Shown: in pieces, positions 34,334 through 42,519 of the stretch
How the letters are laid out: every line of letters begins with the position of its first letter
Position numbering within the stretch: the first letter of the stretch is position 1
Assembly (NCBI RefSeq): GCF_016863395.1
Contig: NZ_BOOU01000034.1
Coordinates: forward strand, 51,689-115,688
Reading direction: 5' to 3'
Length of the DNA stretch: 64,000 bases
From: Sphaerisporangium rufum
Lineage (GTDB): Bacteria > Actinomycetota > Actinomycetes > Streptosporangiales > Streptosporangiaceae
Notes under the pieces: generated by a model
The model's database searches: none
What the model was told of the DNA's origin: nothing
The model's input: the letters and a program-made list of their open reading frames with translations, nothing else
Made by a program: the position numbers and the translations under genes

Positions 34334-35059
34334 ATGACGGCACGCGGCAAAGATCGCCCGCCTCCCCTGCCCGGCCCGGTCGCCGGCCCGCGCCCACCTG
34401 GCGGCCCCGCCGTACCGCGCCGCTGGGCGGTGCATCTGTGGTGGATCGCACTGGCCGTCGGGGCGGCCGGCTTCGCCTTCGTCTGGCTGGCCACCCCGCA
34501 CGCCCGGGAGATCGAGACCCCCTGGCAGCTGGTGGCCAAGCTGCTCGCCTTCGCCTGCCTGTGCTGCGCGATCGCGTTCTTCCCCTGGGTGTCGCCGCGC
34601 CTGTACTGGCTGCTCTACGTGCCGTTCGTCTTCTTCACCGGCTACCTGATCCCCCGGATCAGCTGGTTCTACTACGGCGACGGCGCCCGCGCCCAGGGTG
34701 ATTCGTTCTACACCCACCTCTACCTGCTGCTCTATCCGGGGATCGTGCTCACCGTGGCCGCCGCCTACCGGATCGGCGGCGGCAGCCCCGCCCGCTGCCT
34801 GAAGATCATGGTCACCGGAGTGCTGATCGTGTTCTCCGGGTTCCTCGACATCATGTGGCAGGTCGCCAACCCGGTGCCGATCCCGCCGCTCATCGACGCG
34901 CCGCACATCAACATCATCACCGGCGGTCCCATCTCCTTCGGCGCGACGATCGTCTTCGCGCTGGCCCACGTCCCCATCCTGCTCGGCGTCAACCTCCTCC
35001 CCCTGGACCGCTGGATCGGCCGCCTGCTCGGCACCGCGGACCCCGCCCAGGTCCGTTAG
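34334..35059 (+). CDS. Polytopic membrane protein of unknown function
   Basis: From ATG 34334 the protein has 241 residues. After a Pro/Arg-rich cytoplasmic tail of about 30 residues there are six or seven hydrophobic segments (WWIALAVGAAGFAFVWL, LLAFACLCCAIAFFPWV, LYWLLYVPFVFFTGYLI, LYLLLYPGIVLTVAAAY, MVTGVLIVFSGFLDIMW, ISFGATIVFALAHVPIL). No catalytic motif is recognised. GGAAGGAAGG lies 13 bases upstream, a little far; ATG 34307 and GTG 34295 are alternatives. As the first gene of an operon for glycan assembly it may be an envelope partner such as a polymerase or export factor, but that is inference. Confidence 0.7.
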   Translation: MTARGKDRPPPLPGPVAGPRPPGGPAVPRRWAVHLWWIALAVGAAGFAFVWLATPHAREIETPWQLVAKLLAFACLCCAIAFFPWVSPRLYWLLYVPFVFFTGYLIPRISWFYYGDGARAQGDSFYTHLYLLLYPGIVLTVAAAYRIGGGSPARCLKIMVTGVLIVFSGFLDIMWQVANPVPIPPLIDAPHINIITGGPISFGATIVFALAHVPILLGVNLLPLDRWIGRLLGTADPAQVR

Positions 35060-35121
35060 CGGTCCCCGGCCGCCGGGCGGCGGCCGTCTCAGACCATCAG
35101 AACCCTCCCCAGGAGGTGACA

Positions 35122-35889
35122 GTGCCCGGTAAGGATGCCCGGACGCGCCCGCTCGACGTGTCGGTGGCGGCCCCGGCGTACAACGAGGCCGCGAACATCG
35201 CCGCCGTGGTGGCCGAATGGCGTGACTACCTGGAACGCAGCCCGGCGATCGGCGAGTGGGAGATCGTGGTGTGCGACGACGGCAGCACCGACGCCACCGG
35301 CGAGATCCTCGCCGCCCTGCGGGCCGAGTGCCCGCGGCTGGCCGTCGTCACGTTCGACCGCAACCGGGGCGCGGGCGCCGCCATCGCCGCCGCCATCGCC
35401 CGCACCCGCCTGGACTGGGTGGTGCTGCTGGACTCCGACGGCCAGTTCCCGATCGCCAACCTCGACCGGTTCGTCGAGCGGGTCCGGGCCGGCGACGGGA
35501 TCGCCTTCTCCGGCGCCCGGATCCGCAAGGCCGACGGCCTGCGCTACCGGCTGGGGTCGGCGGCCAGCGGCGCGGTCAGCAACGCCCTGCACCGCACCCG
35601 GTACCGCGACTTCAATTCGATCTTCAAGCTGGTGCACGGGCCGCTGTTCCGGTCGCTGCCGCTGGAGTCGTCCGGCATGAACTGCTCCACCGAGATCACC
35701 GCCCGGGTGGCCGAGTTCGGTCACACCTGGGTGGAGGTGCCGATCGAGCACCGGGAGCGCGCCGGCGGCGCCCGCGGCTGGCGGTTCTGGCGCGGCGCGC
35801 GGGACCGGGCCCTGTTCGTCGGCTACCTCGGCTATCGCAACTGGCTGCTGCGCCGCGGCGTGCTGCGGGCCCCGGAGGAGGCCCGGTGA
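35122..35889 (+). CDS. GT2-family glycosyltransferase
   Basis: The 255-residue protein starts at GTG 35122 behind AGGAGGTG. The GT-A fold is seen in VAAPAYNEAANIAAVVAEW, VVCDDGSTDAT, NRGAGAAIAAAI and the metal-binding LLDSDGQF. It resembles DPM1/Alg5-type transferases that move a sugar from a nucleotide donor to a polyprenyl phosphate. No membrane helix is obvious, so it is a cytoplasmic or peripheral enzyme. Its TGA overlaps the start of the CofD-like gene (GTGA), so the two are coupled. Confidence 0.93.
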   Translation: MPGKDARTRPLDVSVAAPAYNEAANIAAVVAEWRDYLERSPAIGEWEIVVCDDGSTDATGEILAALRAECPRLAVVTFDRNRGAGAAIAAAIARTRLDWVVLLDSDGQFPIANLDRFVERVRAGDGIAFSGARIRKADGLRYRLGSAASGAVSNALHRTRYRDFNSIFKLVHGPLFRSLPLESSGMNCSTEITARVAEFGHTWVEVPIEHRERAGGARGWRFWRGARDRALFVGYLGYRNWLLRRGVLRAPEEAR

Positions 35890-37148
35890 TCGCGGCCGGG
35901 ACGGCCGCGGTCGCCATGTTCGGCGGCGGGCGCGGCGCGGCGAGCATCGCCCGCCGGCTGCTGCGCACGCCCGGCGTCGACCTCACGCTGCTGATCAACG
36001 GGTACGACGACGGGATGTCCACCGGCGCGCTGCGCCGCTACCTTCCCGGCATGCTGGGCCCGTCCGACTTCCGCAAGAACCTGCGGCTGCACCTGGACCC
36101 CGGCGACCCGCGGCAGGCGGCGCTGGCGGCCGTGCTCGACCACCGGCTGCCCGCCGGGACCGGCCGCGCCGGGCTGCGCGGGCTCATCGAGGCCATCGAC
36201 GGCGGCCCGGGGGACGCCCGCCCGGCGGCGTTCGCCGGGCTGGACGCGCGGGCCCGCGAGGCGATCGGCCGGGAACTGCGGGTGTTCGCCCGCCGGCTGG
36301 CCGCCGCCCCCGGTGGGCTGGACCTGGCCGACTGCGCGCTGGGCAACCTGCTGATCGCCGGCGCGTACCTGCGGCTCGGCGAGGACTTCAACGCCGCGAT
36401 CGGATCCTGTGCCCGCACCTTCGGCTCGCCGGTGCACCTGCTCAACGTGACCGGTGGCGAGGACGCCCACCTGGTGGCGGTCAAGCGGGACGGCCGGATC
36501 CTGGCGGACGAGGCGAGCATCGTCGCGCCGCAGGACGCGGTGCCGATCAGCGACCTTTACCTGCTCGGCGAGCGGCTCGGCCCGGCGACGCTGGCCGCGC
36601 TGTCCGGCCGGCCGGCCGGCCGGGTGCGGGCGGCGCTGGACGGCCTGCGCGCCGAGATCACCCCCAATCCGCGGGCGCTGCGGGCGCTGCTGGACGCCGA
36701 CCTCATCGTGTACGGGCCCGGCACGCCGCACTCCTCGCTGCTGCCCAGCTACCTCACCCCCGGGATAGCCGAGGCGATCGCCGCCAGCCGGGCGGCGGCC
36801 AAGGTCTTCGTCGTGAACGTCCGCGACGACCACGACGCCCAGGGGCTGAGCGCGCCCGCCCTGGTGGGCCGCACCCTGCACCACCTGGGCGACCCGGGCA
36901 ACGAGCGGCGCACGGTGACCCACGTGCTGTGCCACCGCCCCGCCGTGCCCGCCGCCTCGGGCACCCGGATGCCCGAGGTGCCGCGGATCGTGCTCGACCA
37001 CGGCGAATGGTCGGGGGCGCGCTGGCTGATCGCCGATCTGGAGGACCCGGGCACGCCCGGCGTCCATTGCGGGCGGCGCACCGTCGAGGCGCTGGCCGGC
37101 GTGGGGGCCGGCATCCCGGCGGGCGCGGCACCGGCGGTGGCCGAGTGA
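35886..37148 (+). CDS. CofD/YvcK-fold protein (2-phospho-L-lactate transferase family)
   Basis: The 420-residue protein begins at GTG 35886. It has the family's nucleotide-binding start AVAMFGGGRGAASIARRLL, an INGYDDGMSTGALRR motif with Asp-Asp-Gly, LGNLLIAGAYLRLG, and VYGPGTPHSSLLPSYL near 280-295. Relatives include CofD, which makes a phosphodiester in F420 synthesis, and YvcK/GlmR, which binds UDP-sugars. F420 genes are not nearby, whereas transferases and a nucleotidyltransferase are, so it probably acts on a sugar nucleotide or transfers a phospho-group in glycan synthesis. Overlaps of four bases on both sides tie it firmly into the operon. Confidence 0.88.
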   Translation: MIAAGTAAVAMFGGGRGAASIARRLLRTPGVDLTLLINGYDDGMSTGALRRYLPGMLGPSDFRKNLRLHLDPGDPRQAALAAVLDHRLPAGTGRAGLRGLIEAIDGGPGDARPAAFAGLDARAREAIGRELRVFARRLAAAPGGLDLADCALGNLLIAGAYLRLGEDFNAAIGSCARTFGSPVHLLNVTGGEDAHLVAVKRDGRILADEASIVAPQDAVPISDLYLLGERLGPATLAALSGRPAGRVRAALDGLRAEITPNPRALRALLDADLIVYGPGTPHSSLLPSYLTPGIAEAIAASRAAAKVFVVNVRDDHDAQGLSAPALVGRTLHHLGDPGNERRTVTHVLCHRPAVPAASGTRMPEVPRIVLDHGEWSGARWLIADLEDPGTPGVHCGRRTVEALAGVGAGIPAGAAPAVAE

Positions 37149-37813
37149 GGCCGCCCGCCGGGCCGGCCGCCGCCCGCCGCACCTGGCTGTTCGACCTGGA
37201 CGGCACGCTGGTCGACTCCGGACCGGCGCACGAGGCCGCGTTCCGGCAGGCGATCGCCGAGGTGGCGCCCGCCCTGCTGGCCTCCTTCCGCTATGCCGAC
37301 CACGCCGGCGCCACCACCGGCGCGGTGGCCGCGCGGCTGGCCGGCCCCGGCCAGGTCGCCGACCGGCTGGCCGAGCGCAAGCGGCGGCTGTACCGCGAGC
37401 TGGTGGCCGCCGGCCGGGTGACGGTGTTCCCCGGCGCCCGCCGGCTGCTGGACCACCTCGCGCGCGGCGGGCACGCGGTGCACCTGGTCACCAGCGGCAG
37501 CCGCGGCTCGGTGCGACGGGTGCTCGCGCACTGCTCGCTGGCCGGCCACTTCGGACACGTGCTGACCGGGGACGACGTCCCGGTCAGCAAGCCCGACCCG
37601 CGCTTCTACGCCGAGGCCTGCCGGCGTTTCGGCGTCGACCCGGCCGCCGCGGTCGCGGTGGAGGACTCCGCGCACGGGGTCGCCTCCGCGGTGGGCGCCG
37701 GCCTGCTGACGCTGCAGGTCCACGCCGACCGGCCGGCGCCGGGGGCGGTCGCCGCCGGGGACCTGACCCGGATCATCGGCCTGCTGGACCGGGAGGTGAT
37801 GGGGCATGGCTGA
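37145..37813 (+). CDS. HAD-superfamily phosphatase (beta-phosphoglucomutase/Gph-like)
   Basis: The 222-residue protein starts at GTG 37145 overlapping the previous stop. HAD motifs: I WLFDLDGTLVDS with the nucleophile Asp, II VTSGSRGSV, III KPDPRFY, and IV VAVEDSAHGVASA. A helical cap lies after motif I (class C1). It would dephosphorylate a small phosphorylated sugar or isomerise a sugar phosphate. Placed between the CofD-like protein and a nucleotidyltransferase, it probably acts on a precursor of the activated unit. Confidence 0.92.
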   Translation: MRPPAGPAAARRTWLFDLDGTLVDSGPAHEAAFRQAIAEVAPALLASFRYADHAGATTGAVAARLAGPGQVADRLAERKRRLYRELVAAGRVTVFPGARRLLDHLARGGHAVHLVTSGSRGSVRRVLAHCSLAGHFGHVLTGDDVPVSKPDPRFYAEACRRFGVDPAAAVAVEDSAHGVASAVGAGLLTLQVHADRPAPGAVAAGDLTRIIGLLDREVMGHG

Positions 37814-38615
37814 GCCGCGGACCTGCGCGGTCATCCCGGCCGCCGGGCGGGGCACCCGGCTCGGATCGGCCACTCCGAAGATCATGGTGGAGGTGGCCGG
37901 CGGGGTCACCGTCTGGGATCTGCTGTACCGCAGGCTGCGCCCGCACGTCGCGCACGTGCACGTCGTCGTCTCCCCCGACGGCGAGGCGCCGTTCCGCGAG
38001 CTGGCGGCGGCCCGGATCGCCGCCGGAGAGGTGTCGGTGAGCGTGCAGCACCGGCCGGAGGGCATGGGCGACGCCGTGTTCGGCGCGGCCCGGTTCTGGG
38101 CGGCCTACGACGCGATCCTGGTGGTCTGGGGCGACCAGGCGAACCTGTCGCCGGAGACGGTCGGCCGGGTGGCCGCCGCCCACCGGAGTCCCGGCCTCAC
38201 CGTTCCCCTGGTGGCGATGCCCGACCCGTACGTCGAGTACGAGCTGGACCGCGCCGGTCCGGCGGCCGGACCGGACCGGTCGCCCGGCGGGACCGGGGAC
38301 GGCGAGACCCGGCTGGTCCGGGTCCGGATGTCCCGCGAGGGCGACCCGTGCCGGCCCGGCGGCCTCAGCGACGTCGGGGTGTTCTGCCTGGCCACCGCGG
38401 GCCTGCGTGCCGCCTGGCGCCTCTACCTGGCCGGCGCCGCGCCCGGAGCGGTCACCGGGGAGGTCAACTTCCTGCCGTTCCTGTCCTACCTGTCGCGGGT
38501 GCGGGACTGGCCGTTCCGGGTGGTGCCGGTGACCGACCCGCAGGAGGCGCGCGGGATCAACACCCCCGAGGACCTGGAGTTCGCGCGGCAGGCGTTCCTG
38601 CGGTGCCCGGGCTGA
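37806..38615 (+). CDS. Sugar/alcohol-phosphate nucleotidyltransferase
   Basis: The 269-residue protein has the nucleotidyltransferase signature VIPAAGRGTRLGSATPKIM near residues 9-27, VVWGDQANLSPETV with the metal-binding Asp, and EVNFLPFLSYL toward the end. It resembles GlmU/MobA-type pyrophosphorylases that couple a sugar or small phosphate to NTP. A ribosome binding site GGGAGGTG precedes ATG 37806. It overlaps the HAD gene by eight bases and the flippase by 13, and likely activates a monomer for this pathway. Confidence 0.9.
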   Translation: MAEPRTCAVIPAAGRGTRLGSATPKIMVEVAGGVTVWDLLYRRLRPHVAHVHVVVSPDGEAPFRELAAARIAAGEVSVSVQHRPEGMGDAVFGAARFWAAYDAILVVWGDQANLSPETVGRVAAAHRSPGLTVPLVAMPDPYVEYELDRAGPAAGPDRSPGGTGDGETRLVRVRMSREGDPCRPGGLSDVGVFCLATAGLRAAWRLYLAGAAPGAVTGEVNFLPFLSYLSRVRDWPFRVVPVTDPQEARGINTPEDLEFARQAFLRCPG

Positions 38616-39985
38616 CCGCCGGCCGCCCGGGCGTGCGCGCCCGGGCGGCCCGGCTGGCCGCCGGTCATCGCTGGGCGGCCGGTCCCACCCTGGTGAGCAC
38701 CCTGGCCAGCGGGACGGCGGCGGCCACCACGCTCGTCATCGCCCGCGGGGCCGGCGCCGCGGCGTTCGGCCACTTCACGCTGGTGCTGTCGATCGCGCTG
38801 ATCGTCACCGTCGGGATGCTGACGAGCCTGAACTACGTGATGTTCCAGGAACTGCCCCGGTCGGCGCCGGCCGACCGGCCGGCGCTGGTGACGACGGCCC
38901 TGCTGTGCACCCTGGTGCTCGGCACCGGCGTGCTGGCCGCCGGTGCCGCGGCCGCGCCGCTGATCGGGCCCGCGCTCGGCGTCGACGCCCGCACCCTGGT
39001 GTTCGCGCTGGCGCTGGCGCTGTCGATGACGCTGAACCAGCTGGCCGAGAGCTTCCTGCGCGGGCTGAAGCGGTTCCGCCGGGTGGCCTGGCTGAAGCTG
39101 GCCGTCGCCGCCGGCTACCTGGCGTCCGCCGGTTACTGCCTGCTCGTCCTCGGCGTCCGGGACGCCGAGACCTACCTGGTCGCGCTGATCGTGACCAACC
39201 TGGTCTTCGCGGCCATCGCCGTGGCCGGCCTGCAGGTGCGGCCGCGCGCCTGGTCGCCGGCCCTGGCGCGGTCGCTGTACCGGCACGGCGGGTACGTGAC
39301 CGTGATCGCCGCGTTCACCGGGGTGCTGTTCGGGGTGGACGTGCTGTTCCTCAACCACTGGGCCGGCCGGGCCGACGTCGGCGTGTACTCCCTCTACAAC
39401 GGCTTCCCCAAGCGGCTGCTCGGGGTGGTCTTCACCGACGGGATCGGGCTGGTGCTGCTGCCCATGCTCGCCACCGCCGCCAAGCCGCGGGTGATGCGGC
39501 GCATCGCCCGGCTGGTCCCGGCGGTCGCGGCGGGCACGGCGGTGTTCTCCTTCGCGGCGAGCACCGTCTTCTTCCTGCTGATGGGCGGGGAGTATCCGTA
39601 CTCGCTGGGGCTGATGGCGCTGTCGGCGGCCGGCATCGGCGCGCACACCGTCTTCAACCTGTACTCCGTCGCGCTGTCGATGGACGGCGTGCCGGGGGCC
39701 CGGCTGCTGATCGCCTGCCTGGCGGCCGGCACCCCGGTGGCGCTCGCCTGCCAGGCGGCGTGCATCGCCTGGGGCGGGCTGACCGGCGGCCTGGCCGGCT
39801 TCGCCCTGACCAACGTCCTGCTGGTGGCCATCGTCGCCACCGCCACCGCCCGCGCCTACCGGACACCCACCGCCCACCCCGCGACCCGGCCGGGCGGTCC
39901 CGAGCCAGGCGCACCCCGCGGCCCGGTTCGCGGCGAGAGCACCCGAGCCCGCGCGCGAAGCGCGCAGAACGAACACGGAGCCTGA
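38603..39985 (+). CDS. Polysaccharide flippase-like MATE/MOP membrane protein
   Basis: From GTG 38603 the protein has 460 residues and about 12-14 membrane helices, the layout of Wzx/RfbX-type lipid-linked oligosaccharide flippases (LVSTLASGTAAATTLVIARG at the start; FGVDVLFLNHWAGRADVGVYSLYNGFPKRL in the middle). The C-terminal ~45 residues are Pro/Arg-rich and cytoplasmic. Start is uncertain; the GTG is the first in frame before helix 1. It would move the lipid-linked glycan to the outer face. Confidence 0.88.
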   Translation: MPGLTAGRPGVRARAARLAAGHRWAAGPTLVSTLASGTAAATTLVIARGAGAAAFGHFTLVLSIALIVTVGMLTSLNYVMFQELPRSAPADRPALVTTALLCTLVLGTGVLAAGAAAAPLIGPALGVDARTLVFALALALSMTLNQLAESFLRGLKRFRRVAWLKLAVAAGYLASAGYCLLVLGVRDAETYLVALIVTNLVFAAIAVAGLQVRPRAWSPALARSLYRHGGYVTVIAAFTGVLFGVDVLFLNHWAGRADVGVYSLYNGFPKRLLGVVFTDGIGLVLLPMLATAAKPRVMRRIARLVPAVAAGTAVFSFAASTVFFLLMGGEYPYSLGLMALSAAGIGAHTVFNLYSVALSMDGVPGARLLIACLAAGTPVALACQAACIAWGGLTGGLAGFALTNVLLVAIVATATARAYRTPTAHPATRPGGPEPGAPRGPVRGESTRARARSAQNEHGA

Positions 39986-39990
39986 CCGCG

Positions 39991-41304
39991 ATGGGAAGAC
40001 CGCTGAAGATCGCCTGTGTCATCAACCAGTACCCGCCGTACATCACCGCCGGGCTGGGCCGCTATGTCGAGCTGATCACCCCCTTCCTGGCGGGCGAGCA
40101 CCGGATGGCGGTCTTCACGCTCAACGACGGGGAACTGCCGGTGCACGAGCGCGCCGGCGGCGTCACGGTGTACCGGCCGCTCGGCCGGCTGCTCGGCGCG
40201 ATCGCCCGCCGCCGGCGGCTCAACCGCACCCGGGGCGCGGAGTTCGCCCTGCTGGTGGCGACGGTCGTGGCGAGCAACTGGCGATACTTCCTGCGGCTGT
40301 GCCGGGCCGGGCGGGCCGGGCGCCCGGACCTGGTCGCGGTGCACGACACGACGAACTTCCTGTGCGCGCTGCTGTGCCACTACGTGCTGCGGCTGCCCGT
40401 CGTGCTGCACGTCCACACGACCGAGTACGGCGTGGCGCCGCAGCGCACCGTCACCGATCCGCTGGGCGGCTTCGCGACCGTGGAGCGGTGGCTGGCGCGG
40501 ATCTCCCGGCGCGTCGTGGCCGCCACCCCCGAGGTGCGCGAGCAGCTGCTCGCGGCGGGCTGGGACCGGACGCCCATCGACGTCGTCCGGCTGGGCGGCA
40601 CCTACGAGACCCTGCTCGCCGGCCCGGGGTTCGACCCGGGGGCGCTGCGCGGACGGGCCGCCGCGCTGCGCGAGCGCCTCGGCATCGGCGCCACCGACCC
40701 GGTACTGCTGTTCGTCGGCCGGATCGAACGGCAGAAAGGCGTCTACCAGCTGCTGGCGGCGATGCGACGGATCGCCGCCGATGTCCCCGCGCTGCGCCTG
40801 GTGATCGTCGGAGCCGGTGACGAGGCGGGAGTGGCGCGGATCGTGGCCGAACACGGCCTGCACGGGCGCGTGCTGTGTTCCGGCGACTTCGTCGACGGGC
40901 GCCGGCTGCCGGACTACTACGCCATGGCCGACGCCTGCGTCTTCCCCTCGCTGTTCGAGCCGTTCGGGCTGGTGGCGACGGAGTCCATGGCCCTCGGCCG
41001 GCCCACGATCCTCGGCGACGGCTTCTCGCGGATCTTCCTCGGCGATCCGGACCGGCCGGCGGCGAGGTACGTGCGCGCGGCCGATCCGGACGACATCGCC
41101 CGGGTGGTGGTCGAGGTCATGACCGATCCGGTGCTGCGCCGGGAGCTGGGCGAGCGGGGGGCGCACCTGGTCCGGGAGACGCTGAGCTGGCCCCGGGCGG
41201 CGGAGGGGACGATCGCGGTCTACCGGGCCGCGCTCACCGGCGGAGCGGGCCCCGCGGCCCGCCCCGGCGGCGGGCTCAGGCCGGCTCGGCCGCCCGCCTC
41301 CTGA
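39991..41304 (+). CDS. GT4-family (GT-B) glycosyltransferase
   Basis: The 437-residue retaining glycosyltransferase has ITAGLGRYVELITPFL at its glycine-rich N-terminus, VLLFVGRIERQKGVYQLLAAM in the donor domain, and the E-x7-E element FPSLFEPFGLVATESMALG. It transfers a sugar from a nucleotide donor on the cytoplasmic side. It follows the flippase by five bases and ends the operon. Its last 29 bases overlap the end of a convergent GT2 gene. Confidence 0.93.
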   Translation: MGRPLKIACVINQYPPYITAGLGRYVELITPFLAGEHRMAVFTLNDGELPVHERAGGVTVYRPLGRLLGAIARRRRLNRTRGAEFALLVATVVASNWRYFLRLCRAGRAGRPDLVAVHDTTNFLCALLCHYVLRLPVVLHVHTTEYGVAPQRTVTDPLGGFATVERWLARISRRVVAATPEVREQLLAAGWDRTPIDVVRLGGTYETLLAGPGFDPGALRGRAAALRERLGIGATDPVLLFVGRIERQKGVYQLLAAMRRIAADVPALRLVIVGAGDEAGVARIVAEHGLHGRVLCSGDFVDGRRLPDYYAMADACVFPSLFEPFGLVATESMALGRPTILGDGFSRIFLGDPDRPAARYVRAADPDDIARVVVEVMTDPVLRRELGERGAHLVRETLSWPRAAEGTIAVYRAALTGGAGPAARPGGGLRPARPPAS

Positions 41305-42265
41305 GGCCGGGGAGCACCCGGACCGCCCCGGCGGCGAGCCCGGCGACCAGCACCGTGTGCACCACCAGGTGGACGGCCATGAAGTACGCCGTGAAGGCCG
41401 GGCCGCGCCGCCGGTACACGAACCGCACCAGCTCGGGATCGGCGAGGACGAACGCGGCGACCAGCGCGGCCGGCACCGCCAGCAGGGCGGGAGAGAACAG
41501 GCCGAGCGGCACCGTCGCCATGGCCAGCGCGCAGGCGAGGATGCCGGCCGGGCGGTTGGCGTGCTCCGGCTTGGCCGCGCCGCGCCGGTTGGTGGTCAGC
41601 ACCAGCGGGACCAGCGGCAGGGCGCGCCGCCACTGCTCGGCCAGGATGGGCAGCAGGCGGCTGCCGTCGTCGTGCCGGCCGACCATCCGGTCGGTGAGCA
41701 CGATCCGGGTGCGGACCGCGAGGCGGCTGCTGTACTCGACGTCCTCGCAGTCGCGCAGGGTCTCGTCCAGCCGGCCGGTGTCGGCGAGCACGCCGCGGCG
41801 GATGGCGGCCAGCGCGAACACCACGCTGTTCACCTCGCCGAGATGGCGGCCGCGCCAGTGCGCGGCGTGCAGGATGCGGTACCACTCCACCGGGCCGTCG
41901 TCGATGAGCGGCTCGGTGTCGTAGACGCCGTGCACGCAGCCGCAGCCGGGGTCGCCCGCCAGGACGTCCAGCGCGGCGGCCACCGCGTCCGGCCGCAGCG
42001 CCACGTCCGCGTCGAGGAAGAAGACGATCTCTCCGGTGGTGGCGTCCACCCCCGCGTTGCGCGCGGCCGACACGCCGCGGTTCTCGGGCAGGCGCACCAC
42101 CCGGCAGCCGAGCCCTTCGGCGATCTCCGCCGAGCCGTCGGTGCTCGCGTCGTCCACCACGACGATCTCGTCGGGCGGGCGGGTCTGCGCGAGCGCGGAT
42201 TCCAGGCACAGGCGCAGCGTCCTGGCCGCGTTGTAGCAGGGCACGATCAGGGAGACGGTCGTCAC
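41276..42265 (-). CDS. GT2-family glycosyltransferase with C-terminal membrane segments
   Basis: The 329-residue protein starts at GTG 42265. The GT-A domain reads VSLIVPCYNAARTLRLCLES, VVVDDASTDGSAEIA, NRGVSAARNAGV and the DxD FFLDADVAL; a later acidic motif is RDCEDVEYSSRL. Residues ~235-320 contain two or three hydrophobic segments, so it is membrane anchored. It lies on the opposite strand to the glycan operon but probably serves the same product. The ribosome binding site is weak. Confidence 0.9.
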   Translation of the reverse strand: MTTVSLIVPCYNAARTLRLCLESALAQTRPPDEIVVVDDASTDGSAEIAEGLGCRVVRLPENRGVSAARNAGVDATTGEIVFFLDADVALRPDAVAAALDVLAGDPGCGCVHGVYDTEPLIDDGPVEWYRILHAAHWRGRHLGEVNSVVFALAAIRRGVLADTGRLDETLRDCEDVEYSSRLAVRTRIVLTDRMVGRHDDGSRLLPILAEQWRRALPLVPLVLTTNRRGAAKPEHANRPAGILACALAMATVPLGLFSPALLAVPAALVAAFVLADPELVRFVYRRRGPAFTAYFMAVHLVVHTVLVAGLAAGAVRVLPGLRRRAAEPA

Positions 42266-42519
42266 GGTGTGGCCATTCGGGAGGGCCCGCCCCTGCAGGT
42301 CAGGTGGCGACGGGGCGGCTGCCGCCGGGCCCGCCGGGCGGGCGGGTCCAGCGTCCCGCATCCAGACCACCACCGGCAACCGCCGCCACGCCTTCCCAGC
42401 CGCCGCGTCCGATCGGTATGCTCCGCATCCGGTCACCACGGGGCTCCGGCGGCCCCCGCGGGCGGATCCGCCGGGCGCCGGGCGCCCGGGCTCCGGCATC
42501 CAGAGAGGCGATCCCCACC

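Noticed and set aside
35886..37148. Coenzyme F420 biosynthesis locus because of the CofD-like protein
   Set aside because: No cofC, cofE or Fo synthase gene accompanies it; the neighbours are glycan genes.
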